From the NCBI GenBank assembly GCA_963632935.1, contig CAVGWA010000004.1:1-64000 (forward strand): 64,000 nt of DNA, read 5' to 3'. The position numbers were made by a program, and so were the translations under genes. Shown here in pieces: positions 1 through 7,758 of this stretch. The DNA is from Coprosoma sp963632935. GTDB lineage: Bacteria; Bacillota_I; Bacilli_A; RF39; UBA660. The notes under the pieces were generated by a model. It saw only the letters and a program-made list of their open reading frames with translations. It was not told the DNA's origin and did not search any database. How positions within the stretch are numbered: the stretch's first letter is position 1; each line of letters opens with the position of its first letter.

Positions 1-71
1 TCGCAAAATATTGCTTTAAACATTAAATTACTTGAAGCCTTAAAAAATCTTTTTTCCTTATTGTTTGTCAT
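1..71 (-). CDS. N-terminus of an unidentified protein (runs off left edge)
   Basis: An open frame reads leftwards from an ATG at 71 to the window edge without a stop (23 codons, beginning MTNNKEKRFFKASSNLMFKA). An AGAAAGG ribosome-binding-like stretch lies about 8 bases upstream of the ATG. A short GAGGA...TCCTC hairpin lies further upstream, near 90-105. Too little is visible to assign a family. It could be chance in AT-rich DNA, so this is tentative. Confidence 0.35.
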   Translation of the reverse strand, partial: MTNNKEKRFFKASSNLMFKAIFC

Positions 72-212
72 ATGTAAGCCTTTCTAGAGGAACCATCTCC
101 TCATATATAACATACGACATAAATTATTAATTTCCTTTTTTTATATCGAAATAAATTTGAAATTTTTCTTAATTTAACAAAATATCCTACTAATAAATCA
201 ACAAAATATCAC

Positions 213-241
213 TTTCAAAAAAGAAAAATATATAGTATAAT
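213..241 (+). promoter_or_regulatory. SigA-type promoter for DUF951-abgT
   Basis: TTTCAA (213-218), 17-base spacer, TATAAT (236-241). The ribosome-binding site (AGGTGAT) starts only about 8 bases after the -10 box, so the leader is very short. The same compact layout recurs through the window. Confidence 0.6.
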
Positions 242-260
242 ACCATATAGGTGATAAAAA

Positions 261-443
261 ATGACTGAATATAAATTAGGAAGCATAGTCATTATGAAAA
301 AACCACATCCATGTGGCCATAATGAATGGGAAATAACAAGACTAGGTGCCGACATAAAAATAAAATGTTTAGGATGTCAAAGAAGTATTATGCTACCTCG
401 TATAGACTTCAATAAAAAAATAAAGAAAATAGTAAAAATATAG
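261..443 (+). CDS. yyzM: DUF951 family protein (YyzM-like)
   Basis: A 60-aa protein with the DUF951 hallmarks: an N-terminal KKPHPCG stretch (residues 14-20) and a later C-x2-C pair (CLGCQR, about residues 36-41), suggesting a small metal-binding or nucleic-acid-binding fold. Start ATG follows AGGTGAT at good spacing. In Bacillus, yyzM lies beside yyaF (ychF), and here ychF follows one gene later, which supports the call. Function is unknown in the family. It is probably co-transcribed with the AbgT-type transporter 9 bases downstream. Confidence 0.8.
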   Translation: MTEYKLGSIVIMKKPHPCGHNEWEITRLGADIKIKCLGCQRSIMLPRIDFNKKIKKIVKI

Positions 444-452
444 GAGGACAAC

Positions 453-1967
453 ATGAAAAAAAAGAAAAACTTATTATTAGGTCCCGTCATTACTATAATA
501 ATATTAACCCTTTCAGTAATGATTTTAAGCGCGATATGTTCAGCCTTTGGCTTGCAAGGAGAAATAACAAAAATAAATAACCAAAGCCTAGAAACTTCAA
601 TTGTAACAGTAAAAAGTATCTTTTCAAAAGAAGGTATAAAATACATACTATCATCACCAGTGTCAACATTTAAATCATTTGAACCATTAGTATTATTAAT
701 AATTTCATTAATGGCTATATCAATTGGAAAATCAAGTGGTATATTTAAAGCCTTATTTACTCCACTAAGAAGATTAAAACCATCAGTAGTAACATTTATA
801 ACACTATTCATTGGTATTATATCATCATTCTTTGGAGAATATGGCTTCGTATTAGTAATCCCTTTAGCCGCCGTAATTTATCAATATTTAAACAGAAACT
901 CAATGCTAGGAATCTTAACAGCATTCATTGGTGTTAGTATGGGATATGGAGCAGGGTTAGTATTTAACTATGATGACTATCAATTAGGATTACTAACCAA
1001 AGCAGCTGCCACAGTAGATGTAGACAAAGACTACATTTTCAATGCCTGGTCAAACTCATATGCTATGATAGCCTCAACATTCATCCTTTCAATCATTGGA
1101 ACATTAATTATAGAAAATATACTAAAACCAAAAGTAAAAGAATCAATAAAAGAAGAAGATGAACTAGTAATATCAAAAAAAGGATTAATGTTAAGTTCAA
1201 TTGCCTTCATAATATTGATAATAATATTTATATACACAATAATTCCAGGCCTGCCAGCCTCAGGTCTACTTTTAGACACAAGCAAAACAGACTATGTCGC
1301 CCAACTATTAGGCGGCACGTCACCATTTAAAGATGCCTTCGCATTTGTATTCTTAATAATAATGATGATCTGTTCAGGAATATATGGATACATATCAAAA
1401 AACATAAAAAACACCAACGACTTCAGTGTCGGACTTTCAAAAGAATTTGATAACCTAGGATACATGTTTATATTAATGTTTTTCTACTCATTAATGGTAA
1501 GCATATTAAATTGGACTGGATTAGGAACAGTAGTAGCAACTTGGCTAATATCATTTATGAGCAATCTAGAATTCACCGGATTGCCACTAATAATTACAAT
1601 GTTTTTAGTAATAATATTAATGTCATTCTTAATTCCAGAATCAGTAACTAAATGGACAGTGGCTTCCCCTATCTTAGTACCACTATTAATGAAAGCAAAC
1701 ATAACGCCAGACTTCACACAATTTATATTTAAAGCAGCAGATAGCGTCGGAAAAAGTATAACGCCGTTCTTTGTATACTTTATAGTTATGCTTGCATTTC
1801 TAGAAAAATATAACAATAAAGAAAGTAATAAAATAACCGTTTTTGGCACTTTAAAATTATTAAGACCAACAGCCTTAATAATTGCCGTAGTATGGTTATT
1901 AATAGTAATTGGCTGGTTCATGATAGGACTTCCACTAGGACCAACCGCAGCATCTCCAACTTTATAG
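453..1967 (+). CDS. AbgT-family (p-aminobenzoyl-glutamate type) transporter
   Basis: A 504-aa polytopic membrane protein with about 12 hydrophobic segments. Family marks include IGKSSGIFKAL in the first third, the SSFFGEYGFVLVIPLAA segment, and the C-terminal block around LIPESVTKWTVASPILVPLL followed by DSVGKSITPFFVYF, which matches the AbgT layout. AbgT members import p-aminobenzoyl-glutamate or export antifolates, so the substrate here is not decided by sequence. Strong RBS (AGGAGGA). The stop codon lies inside the loop of its own terminator hairpin. Confidence 0.75.
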   Translation: MKKKKNLLLGPVITIIILTLSVMILSAICSAFGLQGEITKINNQSLETSIVTVKSIFSKEGIKYILSSPVSTFKSFEPLVLLIISLMAISIGKSSGIFKALFTPLRRLKPSVVTFITLFIGIISSFFGEYGFVLVIPLAAVIYQYLNRNSMLGILTAFIGVSMGYGAGLVFNYDDYQLGLLTKAAATVDVDKDYIFNAWSNSYAMIASTFILSIIGTLIIENILKPKVKESIKEEDELVISKKGLMLSSIAFIILIIIFIYTIIPGLPASGLLLDTSKTDYVAQLLGGTSPFKDAFAFVFLIIMMICSGIYGYISKNIKNTNDFSVGLSKEFDNLGYMFILMFFYSLMVSILNWTGLGTVVATWLISFMSNLEFTGLPLIITMFLVIILMSFLIPESVTKWTVASPILVPLLMKANITPDFTQFIFKAADSVGKSITPFFVYFIVMLAFLEKYNNKESNKITVFGTLKLLRPTALIIAVVWLLIVIGWFMIGLPLGPTAASPTL

Positions 1968-1978
1968 TTGGAGTTTTT
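1954..1978 (+). terminator. Intrinsic terminator overlapping the abgT-like stop codon
   Basis: CTCCAAC / GTTGGAG 7-bp stem with a 6-base loop, then TTTTT. The TAG stop of the transporter sits at the loop/stem edge. Confidence 0.75.
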
Positions 1979-2013
1979 AAATACAAAATATTTAAAAATC
2001 AAAAAAATTATAG

Positions 2014-2019
2014 TATAAT
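2014..2019 (+). promoter_or_regulatory. -10 element for ychF
   Basis: TATAAT 18 bases upstream of the chosen ATG at 2037. The -35 is weak (TTTAAA at 1991-1996, 17-base spacer). Confidence 0.4.
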
Positions 2020-2036
2020 ATTCCCTGGTGATGAAA

Positions 2037-3134
2037 ATGAGTTTAACAGCAGGAATAGTTGGTTTACCAAACGTAGGAAAATCAACACTATTTAATGCAA
2101 TAACAAAACAAAATATATTAGCGGCTAATTATCCTTTCGCAACAATAGAACCAAACGTTGGAATGGTAACCGTACCAGATGAAAGAGTAAAATTCTTAGA
2201 AGAGATGTATAAACCAAAAAAAACAATACCAGCAACTTTTGAATTTACTGATATTGCAGGGCTAGTAGAAGGTGCCTCAAAAGGTGAAGGACTAGGAAAT
2301 AAATTCCTTTCACACATAAGAGAAGTTGATGCAATATGTGAAGTAGTAAGATGCTTTGAAGATAGTAACATAACCCACGTTTCAGGAAACGTAGATCCAA
2401 TAAGAGATGTTGAAATAATTAATGTAGAATTAGAATTAGCAGACCTTGAAGTAATAGAAAATAGATTAGGAAGAATGGGAAAAAAAGCAAGATTAGCAAA
2501 CGACAAAGAAGCTTTAAAAGAAGCAGAACTTTTAGAAAAATTAAAAACAAACCTAGAAAAAAACATTAATCCAAGAAACTTAGACCTAACCGAAGAAGAA
2601 TTAAAAATACTAAAACCATTTAACCTACTAACACTAAAACCAATCATATACGTCGCAAACATCAACGAAGACGAACTAAATAAAGAAAATAACTATGTCA
2701 AAACATTAAAACAATATGCTGAAAAAGAAAATGCATCAGTCGTCGTAATATGTGCTAAAATAGAAGCTGAATTAAGTGAATTAGATGATGAAGATAAAAA
2801 AGAATTTCTTGCAGACTTAAATATCCAAGAAAGTGGACTAGACAAATTAATAAAAAGTTCTTATAAATTACTAGGTTTATCAACATACCTAACAGCTGGT
2901 CCTGATGAAGTAAGAGCATGGACATACAAACAAGGGATGAAAGCCCCAGAATGTGCAGGAATAATTCATACCGACTTTGAAAGAGGATTTATAAAAGCAG
3001 AAATAATGAGCTTTAATGATCTTAAACAGTTGGGTAGTGAAACAAAAGTAAAAGAAGAAGGAAAATTAAGATTAGAAGGAAAAGACTATATAATGCAAGA
3101 CGGAGATATATGTCATTTTAGATTCAATGTATAA
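2037..3134 (+). CDS. ychF: Redox-/ribosome-associated ATPase YchF (OBG family)
   Basis: 365 aa. P-loop GLPNVGKST at residues 9-17, a G3 region DIAGLVEGASKGEG, and the YchF-specific NINE in place of NKxD, which gives ATP rather than GTP preference in the family. A C-terminal TGS domain (about residues 280-360, ending DGDICHFRFNV) is present. Start ATG 2037 gives MSLTAGIVG, the family N-terminus, with GGTGAT just upstream. An upstream GTG/ATG at 2028/2031 is in frame but would place the RBS inside the gene. It is flanked by yyzM and rpsF as in other Bacillota. Role: ribosome-bound ATPase linked to stress response and translation. Confidence 0.95.
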   Translation: MSLTAGIVGLPNVGKSTLFNAITKQNILAANYPFATIEPNVGMVTVPDERVKFLEEMYKPKKTIPATFEFTDIAGLVEGASKGEGLGNKFLSHIREVDAICEVVRCFEDSNITHVSGNVDPIRDVEIINVELELADLEVIENRLGRMGKKARLANDKEALKEAELLEKLKTNLEKNINPRNLDLTEEELKILKPFNLLTLKPIIYVANINEDELNKENNYVKTLKQYAEKENASVVVICAKIEAELSELDDEDKKEFLADLNIQESGLDKLIKSSYKLLGLSTYLTAGPDEVRAWTYKQGMKAPECAGIIHTDFERGFIKAEIMSFNDLKQLGSETKVKEEGKLRLEGKDYIMQDGDICHFRFNV

Positions 3135-3145
3135 AAATTTTAAAG

Positions 3146-3172
3146 TCAAAGAATAAAACTTTGATTTTTTTA
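3146..3172 (+). terminator. Terminator after ychF
   Basis: TCAAAG / CTTTGA stem, 7-base loop, then six T residues. Confidence 0.75.
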
Positions 3173-3227
3173 ATAAGAAATCAACAAATTGTTTAACCAC
3201 AAAAATCATATGAAATTACAAAACCTA

Positions 3228-3256
3228 TTTACTTTTAAACCACATTTTGTTATAAT
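3228..3256 (+). promoter_or_regulatory. Promoter of rpsF-ssb-rpsR
   Basis: TTTACT, 17-base spacer, extended -10 TGtTATAAT (TATAAT 3251-3256). It drives the three-gene ribosomal/SSB operon. Confidence 0.7.
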
Positions 3257-3262
3257 CATTAG

Positions 3263-3323
3263 CGAGTATTAATTTACTCCTTGCTTTCAAAAGAAAGCCA
3301 TAAGACCATAAGGAGGTGGAAAA
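3263..3323 (+). promoter_or_regulatory. rpsF 5' leader with hairpin
   Basis: The leader carries a stem AGCGAGTA...TACTCcttGCT (about 3263-3286) followed by an A-rich link and the RBS AAGGAGGTGG. Bacterial rpsF leaders often contain an S6:S18 autoregulatory structure. The hairpin fits in position, but I do not see the diagnostic CCG bulge, so autoregulation is only a suggestion. Confidence 0.35.
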
Positions 3324-3614
3324 ATGAAAAACTATGAAATCATGTTTATCATAAGACCAACATTAAGTGAAGATGAAGTTAAAAAAGTATCAAAAGATTT
3401 TTCAAACATCATCACAAACAATGGCGGTAAAATAACAAAAGAAGAAAACATGGGACAAAGAGAGTTAGCTTATGAAATAAAAGATTTCAAAAGCGGTTAC
3501 TACTTCGTTTTTGAAGTTGAAGCTAAAGATGACAAAGCTATTAAAGAATTCGACCGTTTAGCTCTTATCAACAACGATATTGTTCGTCATTTAATTACTA
3601 AAGTAGAAGATTAA
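3324..3614 (+). CDS. rpsF: 30S ribosomal protein S6
   Basis: 96 aa, standard S6 length, with the typical opening MKNYEIMFIIRP and the conserved GQRELAYEIKDFKSGYY core. First gene of the rpsF-ssb-rpsR operon, with 16 bases to ssb. S6 binds S18 on the 16S rRNA central domain. Confidence 0.97.
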   Translation: MKNYEIMFIIRPTLSEDEVKKVSKDFSNIITNNGGKITKEENMGQRELAYEIKDFKSGYYFVFEVEAKDDKAIKEFDRLALINNDIVRHLITKVED

Positions 3615-3630
3615 GAAAAGAGGAAGTTGT

Positions 3631-4098
3631 ATGAATAGAGTATGCCTAGTAGGTAGAATAACAGCAAAACCTGAATTAAGATATACAGGAAGTAACATTC
3701 CATATACTAGATTTAGCCTAGCTGTAAATAGAACTTTTAATAATGCCCAAGGAGAAAGAGAAGCAGATTTTATCAATATTATTGTTTGGAGACGCCAAGC
3801 AGAAAATATAGTTAATTACCTTGATAAAGGTAGTCAAGTTTCAGTAGATGGAAGAATTCAAACAGGTAGTTATACAGATAAAGATGGTAACAGACGTTAC
3901 ACAACTGATGTAGTTGCTGATAATATTCAATTTTTAGACTCACGTCGTAGTGCAGAACAAAGAACAAGTGCACCAACACCTTATGACTATCAAGATGCAC
4001 CTGCTCAAAGTGCACCACAAAATAATGTTGATGTAGCCGATGATCCTTTCGCAGATTTTGGGGATAATGTTTCAATTGATGATAATTTCTTAGAATAG
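3631..4098 (+). CDS. ssb: Single-stranded DNA-binding protein
   Basis: 155 aa. OB-fold in residues 1-105 (MNRVCLVGRITAKPELRYT, FINIIVWRRQAENI). A low-complexity linker rich in Q, A and P follows. The extreme C-terminus reads SIDDNFLE instead of the usual acidic DDDIPF/DDDLPF tip that docks SSB partner proteins; an internal DDPF lies 19 residues from the end. It sits between rpsF and rpsR in the conserved operon, so it is the housekeeping SSB. The altered tip is seen directly; its effect is unknown. Confidence 0.95.
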   Translation: MNRVCLVGRITAKPELRYTGSNIPYTRFSLAVNRTFNNAQGEREADFINIIVWRRQAENIVNYLDKGSQVSVDGRIQTGSYTDKDGNRRYTTDVVADNIQFLDSRRSAEQRTSAPTPYDYQDAPAQSAPQNNVDVADDPFADFGDNVSIDDNFLE

Positions 4099-4108
4099 GA
4101 GGATAGTT

Positions 4109-4324
4109 ATGGCAGAATTTCGTAGAAGAAAAAGAAAAGTGTGTCAAATGTGTGCTGGTAAACATGTAAGTTACAAAGACGACACAGTAAAAAAATATGT
4201 TAGCCTAGATAAAGGTAAAATCTTACCAAGAAGAATGACTGGTGCTTGTGCAAAACACCAAAGATATATAGCTAATGAAGTTAAAAAAGCTAGATTCATG
4301 GCTTTATTACCATTCGTTAAATAA
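4109..4324 (+). CDS. rpsR: 30S ribosomal protein S18
   Basis: 71 aa, normal length. It keeps zinc-ribbon-like cysteines (CQMC near residue 13 and the later GACAKHQR), and the conserved ILPRRMTG. Last gene of the operon, followed by a strong terminator. Confidence 0.97.
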   Translation: MAEFRRRKRKVCQMCAGKHVSYKDDTVKKYVSLDKGKILPRRMTGACAKHQRYIANEVKKARFMALLPFVK

Positions 4325-4326
4325 TC

Positions 4327-4353
4327 ACTAAGTAAATTTACTTAGTTTTTTTT
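4327..4353 (+). terminator. Terminator of rpsF operon
   Basis: Perfect inverted repeat ACTAAGTAAATTTACTTAGT followed by seven more T residues. Confidence 0.85.
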
Positions 4354-4445
4354 ACAAAAATTTAAAAAAATTTCACTTTCTTGCAGGAAATCACTATCTT
4401 TACGTCGTATGTTAATAAATGAAGGGGCAAGAAAGGAATGATCAC

Positions 4446-5336
4446 ATGAAAAAAACTCTTTCACTTTTACTATTCTTATTTATGTTTATAACATGCCTAA
4501 AAACAACCTATGCACAAGAAGCAAAAATAAGTTATGTCAAACTCAATAATATCTATTATAATTTAAATATCAATGGAAATAATCAATCAAATGGTGTTAC
4601 CATGTTCAAATTAGATGATAGAATAGCCTATTGTATAGAGCCAGGTGTAGAAATTAATCAAAAATACTATGATATTTTACCAGACTGGAGTCAAATAAAC
4701 TTCACCGATGAACAAAAAAAATACATAGAACTAATAGGTTATTATGGATATGAATATCCAAACCATAATACAGATAACTATTATATAGCATCTCAAGAAC
4801 TAATCTGGCAAGCAGTAAATAATAACATCAAAGTTTCATGGACAACACAAAAAAATAACAGTGGCAATCAAATAGACATAACAAAAGAAAAAGAAGAAAT
4901 ATTATCATTAATAGAAAAACACAAACTAACCCCAAGCTTTATAGATAAACAAATAAAAGATGAAGTAGGAAAAACGATCATATTAAAAGATGATAATAAC
5001 GTTTTAGAAAACTACGAACTATCAGAAAGTAAATGTCATAACATAATAAAAAATGGTAATACATTAACCATAAAATTAAACGAAAATCCATGCACAGAAG
5101 AACTACAATTAACAAAAAAATATTATGATACCTCATCGCTTCTAATATACACCAAAGCAAATTCACAAAAATTAGCCGCACTGAGAATAACATTTGATAA
5201 AACAGCATCATTTAAAATAACTAGTGAAAACAAACCGGAAGAAATAGAAGTGCCAAACACAGGATTTTATGACATAACACAAATTATAAGTTCACTTTTA
5301 ATAGGCACCGGATTTGTCTTACGCAAAATTAATTAA
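4446..5336 (+). CDS. Thioester-domain (TED/TQXA-type) surface protein with VPNTG sorting signal
   Basis: 296 aa. Signal peptide 1-23 (ends TTYAQ). A Cys in AYCIEPG (C63) and a Gln in SQELIW (Q117) match the pair that forms the internal Cys-Gln thioester in Gram-positive thioester adhesins. The C-terminus has VPNTG, a hydrophobic segment and a basic tail (RKIN), which is a sortase sorting signal of LPxTG type. The start at 4446 is chosen because AAAGGA lies 8 bases upstream and the signal peptide then begins MKKTLS; an in-frame ATG at 4419 is less likely. The following sortase gene overlaps its end. Known TED proteins bind host surfaces covalently; host target here is unknown. Confidence 0.75.
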   Translation: MKKTLSLLLFLFMFITCLKTTYAQEAKISYVKLNNIYYNLNINGNNQSNGVTMFKLDDRIAYCIEPGVEINQKYYDILPDWSQINFTDEQKKYIELIGYYGYEYPNHNTDNYYIASQELIWQAVNNNIKVSWTTQKNNSGNQIDITKEKEEILSLIEKHKLTPSFIDKQIKDEVGKTIILKDDNNVLENYELSESKCHNIIKNGNTLTIKLNENPCTEELQLTKKYYDTSSLLIYTKANSQKLAALRITFDKTASFKITSENKPEEIEVPNTGFYDITQIISSLLIGTGFVLRKIN

Positions 5337-5919
5337 AAAATTAAGTATAATTTTAATAATATTAGGAAATTACAGCTTATGTGCATATACGTTGAAAGAG
5401 GTAAGAAATTTAAAAGATTACACCCCAAAGGCGAAAATAAACATAAAACAAAATAAAAGTAAAGAAACTGTAAAAGAAGCAAAAGAACAAACGCAAAATC
5501 AAACAAAAAAGATTGAAATAAAAAAGAATTATTTAGGAACCCTGAATATTCCTAAAATAAATTTAAAAAGATACCTATATCCAATTGATTCTTATCAAAA
5601 TAACGTCAATAAAAATGTAGAAATATTAAAACAATCAAATATGCCCGACATTACTAACGGCAATCTAATTCTAGCCGCACATAATGGAAATACTTCACTG
5701 GGACATTTTAAAAACATAAATCAATTAGAAAAAAATGACATCATTGAAATAAATTACAATAATGTAAATTACATCTACGAAGTAGATAGCACATATGAAG
5801 TTTTAAAAACGGGAAAAGTATCCATAAAAAGAGATAAGAATCAAAATACAATAACCCTTATTACTTGTAAAGGAATAGATAAACAATTAGTAGTAATAGG
5901 TTATTTAAGGAACACCTAA
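5314..5919 (+). CDS. Sortase family transpeptidase with atypical active site
   Basis: 201 aa: N-terminal TM (about 7-26), a Lys/Gln-rich linker, then a sortase barrel. The catalytic His is in AAHNG (H123) and the Cys in TLITCKG (C185). The position normally held by catalytic Arg (TC...KRLVV) reads KQLVV, Gln at 191. TTG start with weak RBS, overlapping the thioester-protein gene by 23 bases, so it is probably translationally coupled. Likely job: anchoring the VPNTG protein encoded just upstream. It may be inactive or use another residue. Confidence 0.75.
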   Translation: MSYAKLIKKLSIILIILGNYSLCAYTLKEVRNLKDYTPKAKINIKQNKSKETVKEAKEQTQNQTKKIEIKKNYLGTLNIPKINLKRYLYPIDSYQNNVNKNVEILKQSNMPDITNGNLILAAHNGNTSLGHFKNINQLEKNDIIEINYNNVNYIYEVDSTYEVLKTGKVSIKRDKNQNTITLITCKGIDKQLVVIGYLRNT

Positions 5920-6044
5920 AAGATGTTCCAAATAAAAGAATAAAAAGACAACATACCACCAGTAAAAATCATTACACTAATTAAACACATCACGGATACA
6001 CTTTCATTGTCTAAAAAAGTTATACTATCTATAGATAAATTCAT
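5916..6044 (-). CDS. Possible 42-aa membrane peptide
   Basis: ATG at 6044 opens a 42-codon frame with one hydrophobic segment (VSVMCLISVMIFTGG...) that ends at a TAG inside the GGAACA/TGTTCC hairpin (5909-5929) also spanning the sortase stop. No good RBS is visible. It overlaps the terminator-like hairpin before cwlD. It may be chance. Confidence 0.22.
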   Translation of the reverse strand: MNLSIDSITFLDNESVSVMCLISVMIFTGGMLSFYSFIWNIF

Positions 6045-6045
6045 C

Positions 6046-6069
6046 AAGAAGTAATAAACTTCTTTTTTA
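6046..6069 (+). terminator. Terminator upstream of cwlD
   Basis: AAGAAGT / ACTTCTT stem, 5-base loop, T-tract. It probably ends sortase transcription. A TATAAT (6075-6080) for cwlD follows at once. Confidence 0.65.
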
Positions 6070-6094
6070 TTTCGTATAATTAATAGGTGATCAA

Positions 6095-6751
6095 ATGAAA
6101 TATAAAATCATTTCATTATTCATATTTATATTATCCCTTTGCTTTTTTAACATAACCTTTGCCCAAACAAAATTGCCACTTCTATCAAAAGTAATCTACC
6201 TAGATAGTGGTCATGGTGGACCAGATAGTGGTGCTTACTACAAAAACGTAAGAGAATCAGATTTAAACCTAGAAATAACAAAAAAAATAGAAAAAACATT
6301 AAAAGCCTCAGGAGCAACCGTATATCTAACACGATATGGCGATTATGACCTATCAGTAAACAACGCATGGAATAGAAAAAGAAGCGACCTATCAAGAAGA
6401 GCAAATATAATAAATAAATCAAACTGTGATCTATATCTATCAATCCATCTAAACGCTGAAGATTCACAAACCCTGCACGGTGCCGAAGCATATTATGACA
6501 CTATCAATCCCGAAAACGAAAAAATAGCTAAAATTTTCCAAGAATACTTTAAAAAAAACTTAAATTCAAATAGAGAATATAAAGAAAATAGCACAAAATA
6601 CCTCCAAAGAAGAGTAACTAGACCTGGCGTATTATTAGAAATAGGCTTCCTATCAAATCCATCAGAACGAGCCCTACTTCAAAATGAAGTATATCAAAAC
6701 AAACTAGCAAACACAATAAAAGATGCCAGCATAAAATATTTAAACAGTTAA
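6095..6751 (+). CDS. cwlD: N-acetylmuramoyl-L-alanine amidase, CwlD-like
   Basis: 218 aa, secreted (signal 1-23). Amidase_3 fold with zinc ligands H40 (DSGHGG), E54 and H118 (SIHLN), and catalytic Glu E182 (LLEIGFLSNP). The block WNRKRSDLSRRANIINKS matches the CwlD subgroup, as do size and architecture. CwlD removes stem peptides so that muramic-delta-lactam can form in spore cortex, which germination enzymes need. This fits the other spore genes nearby. A vegetative autolysin is the alternative. RBS AGGTGAT, own TATAAT. Confidence 0.75.
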   Translation: MKYKIISLFIFILSLCFFNITFAQTKLPLLSKVIYLDSGHGGPDSGAYYKNVRESDLNLEITKKIEKTLKASGATVYLTRYGDYDLSVNNAWNRKRSDLSRRANIINKSNCDLYLSIHLNAEDSQTLHGAEAYYDTINPENEKIAKIFQEYFKKNLNSNREYKENSTKYLQRRVTRPGVLLEIGFLSNPSERALLQNEVYQNKLANTIKDASIKYLNS

Positions 6752-6788
6752 AATTTCACCAATTTATCATAAAAGCAAGTACCTTTTG

Positions 6789-6797
6789 TGCTATAAT
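6789..6797 (+). promoter_or_regulatory. Extended -10 for abi-htrA
   Basis: TGcTATAAT with no clear -35. The RBS AGGTGAG begins 7 bases after it. Confidence 0.55.
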
Positions 6798-6815
6798 TAT
6801 CATAGGTGAGAAGAA

Positions 6816-7748
6816 ATGACAGGAAAAATATTCAAAACACTTGATGAACAAGTTGATATTTTAGAAAAAAAAGGACTAATAATTAAAGACAAAGGCTTAG
6901 CTAGGGAAATACTATTCAGAGAAAATTACTTCTTTATAAGTGGTTATCGTCATCTGTTTATGGTAAAATTCAATGACAAAAAATTCATAACGGGAACAAC
7001 ATTTGAAGAACTATATGCAACATTCGTCTTTGATCGAGCAATTAGAAACACTTTTTTCAAAAACATATTAATTGTAGAAAACAATATCAAATCAATTATA
7101 AGTTATCAACTAAGTAAAAAATACGGTTTCAAAGAAAAAGAATATTTAGACCCTAAAAATTTTTCACCAGATGCCCTAAAATCAAGACAAGTATATGATG
7201 TATTAGATAAAGTAAAAAGGCAAATAAGAGTAAATGGACGTAAACATACCGCAACCATGCACTACATAGATAACTATGGATACATCCCACTTTGGATATC
7301 CGTAAAAGTCCTATCATTTGGAATAATGGCCGAATTTTATAGCATTCTAAAAACAGAAGACAAAAACGAAATAGCTAAAGTTTATAACATCTCATCAGAT
7401 AAACTTTCAGACTACCTAGTATTACTTTCAAACTTTAGAAACGTCTGTGCCCATGAAGACATATTATATGACCATAGAACTCAAAGAACAGTGCCAGACA
7501 CTAAATATCATGAATACCTGCAAATACCAAAAGGGCCAGATGGATATATATATGGAAAAAACGATTTATTTAGCTTAATAATTATTATGAAAGAAATGCT
7601 AAAACCAAAACAATTTGATCTATTAATTGAAGAAATAAAAAGAGAAGTTAATATATTAGATGAAAAAGTAGATACCGTACCACTGGAAACCATACTAAAC
7701 AAAATTGGCTTTCCAGGAAATTGGTATGAAATTAAAAATCTAGATTAG
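6816..7748 (+). CDS. Abi_2-family protein with HEPN R-x4-H motif
   Basis: 310 aa, soluble. The N-terminal block NYFFISGYRHLF (about 37-48) is typical of Abi_2 (AbiD/AbiF-like) proteins, and the motif RNVCAH at R208-H213 is the R-x4-H signature of HEPN ribonucleases. Family members abort phage infection, probably by cutting RNA. Ten bases separate it from htrA, and it has its own promoter upstream. No antitoxin is visible next to it. It lies among core genes rather than in an obvious island. Phage defence is inference. Confidence 0.75.
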   Translation: MTGKIFKTLDEQVDILEKKGLIIKDKGLAREILFRENYFFISGYRHLFMVKFNDKKFITGTTFEELYATFVFDRAIRNTFFKNILIVENNIKSIISYQLSKKYGFKEKEYLDPKNFSPDALKSRQVYDVLDKVKRQIRVNGRKHTATMHYIDNYGYIPLWISVKVLSFGIMAEFYSILKTEDKNEIAKVYNISSDKLSDYLVLLSNFRNVCAHEDILYDHRTQRTVPDTKYHEYLQIPKGPDGYIYGKNDLFSLIIIMKEMLKPKQFDLLIEEIKREVNILDEKVDTVPLETILNKIGFPGNWYEIKNLD

Positions 7749-7758
7749 GAGGAATATA

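Noticed and set aside
3812..4165. His/Tyr-rich antisense frame over ssb
   Set aside because: Shadow of the ssb and rpsR coding strand; unusual composition and no RBS.
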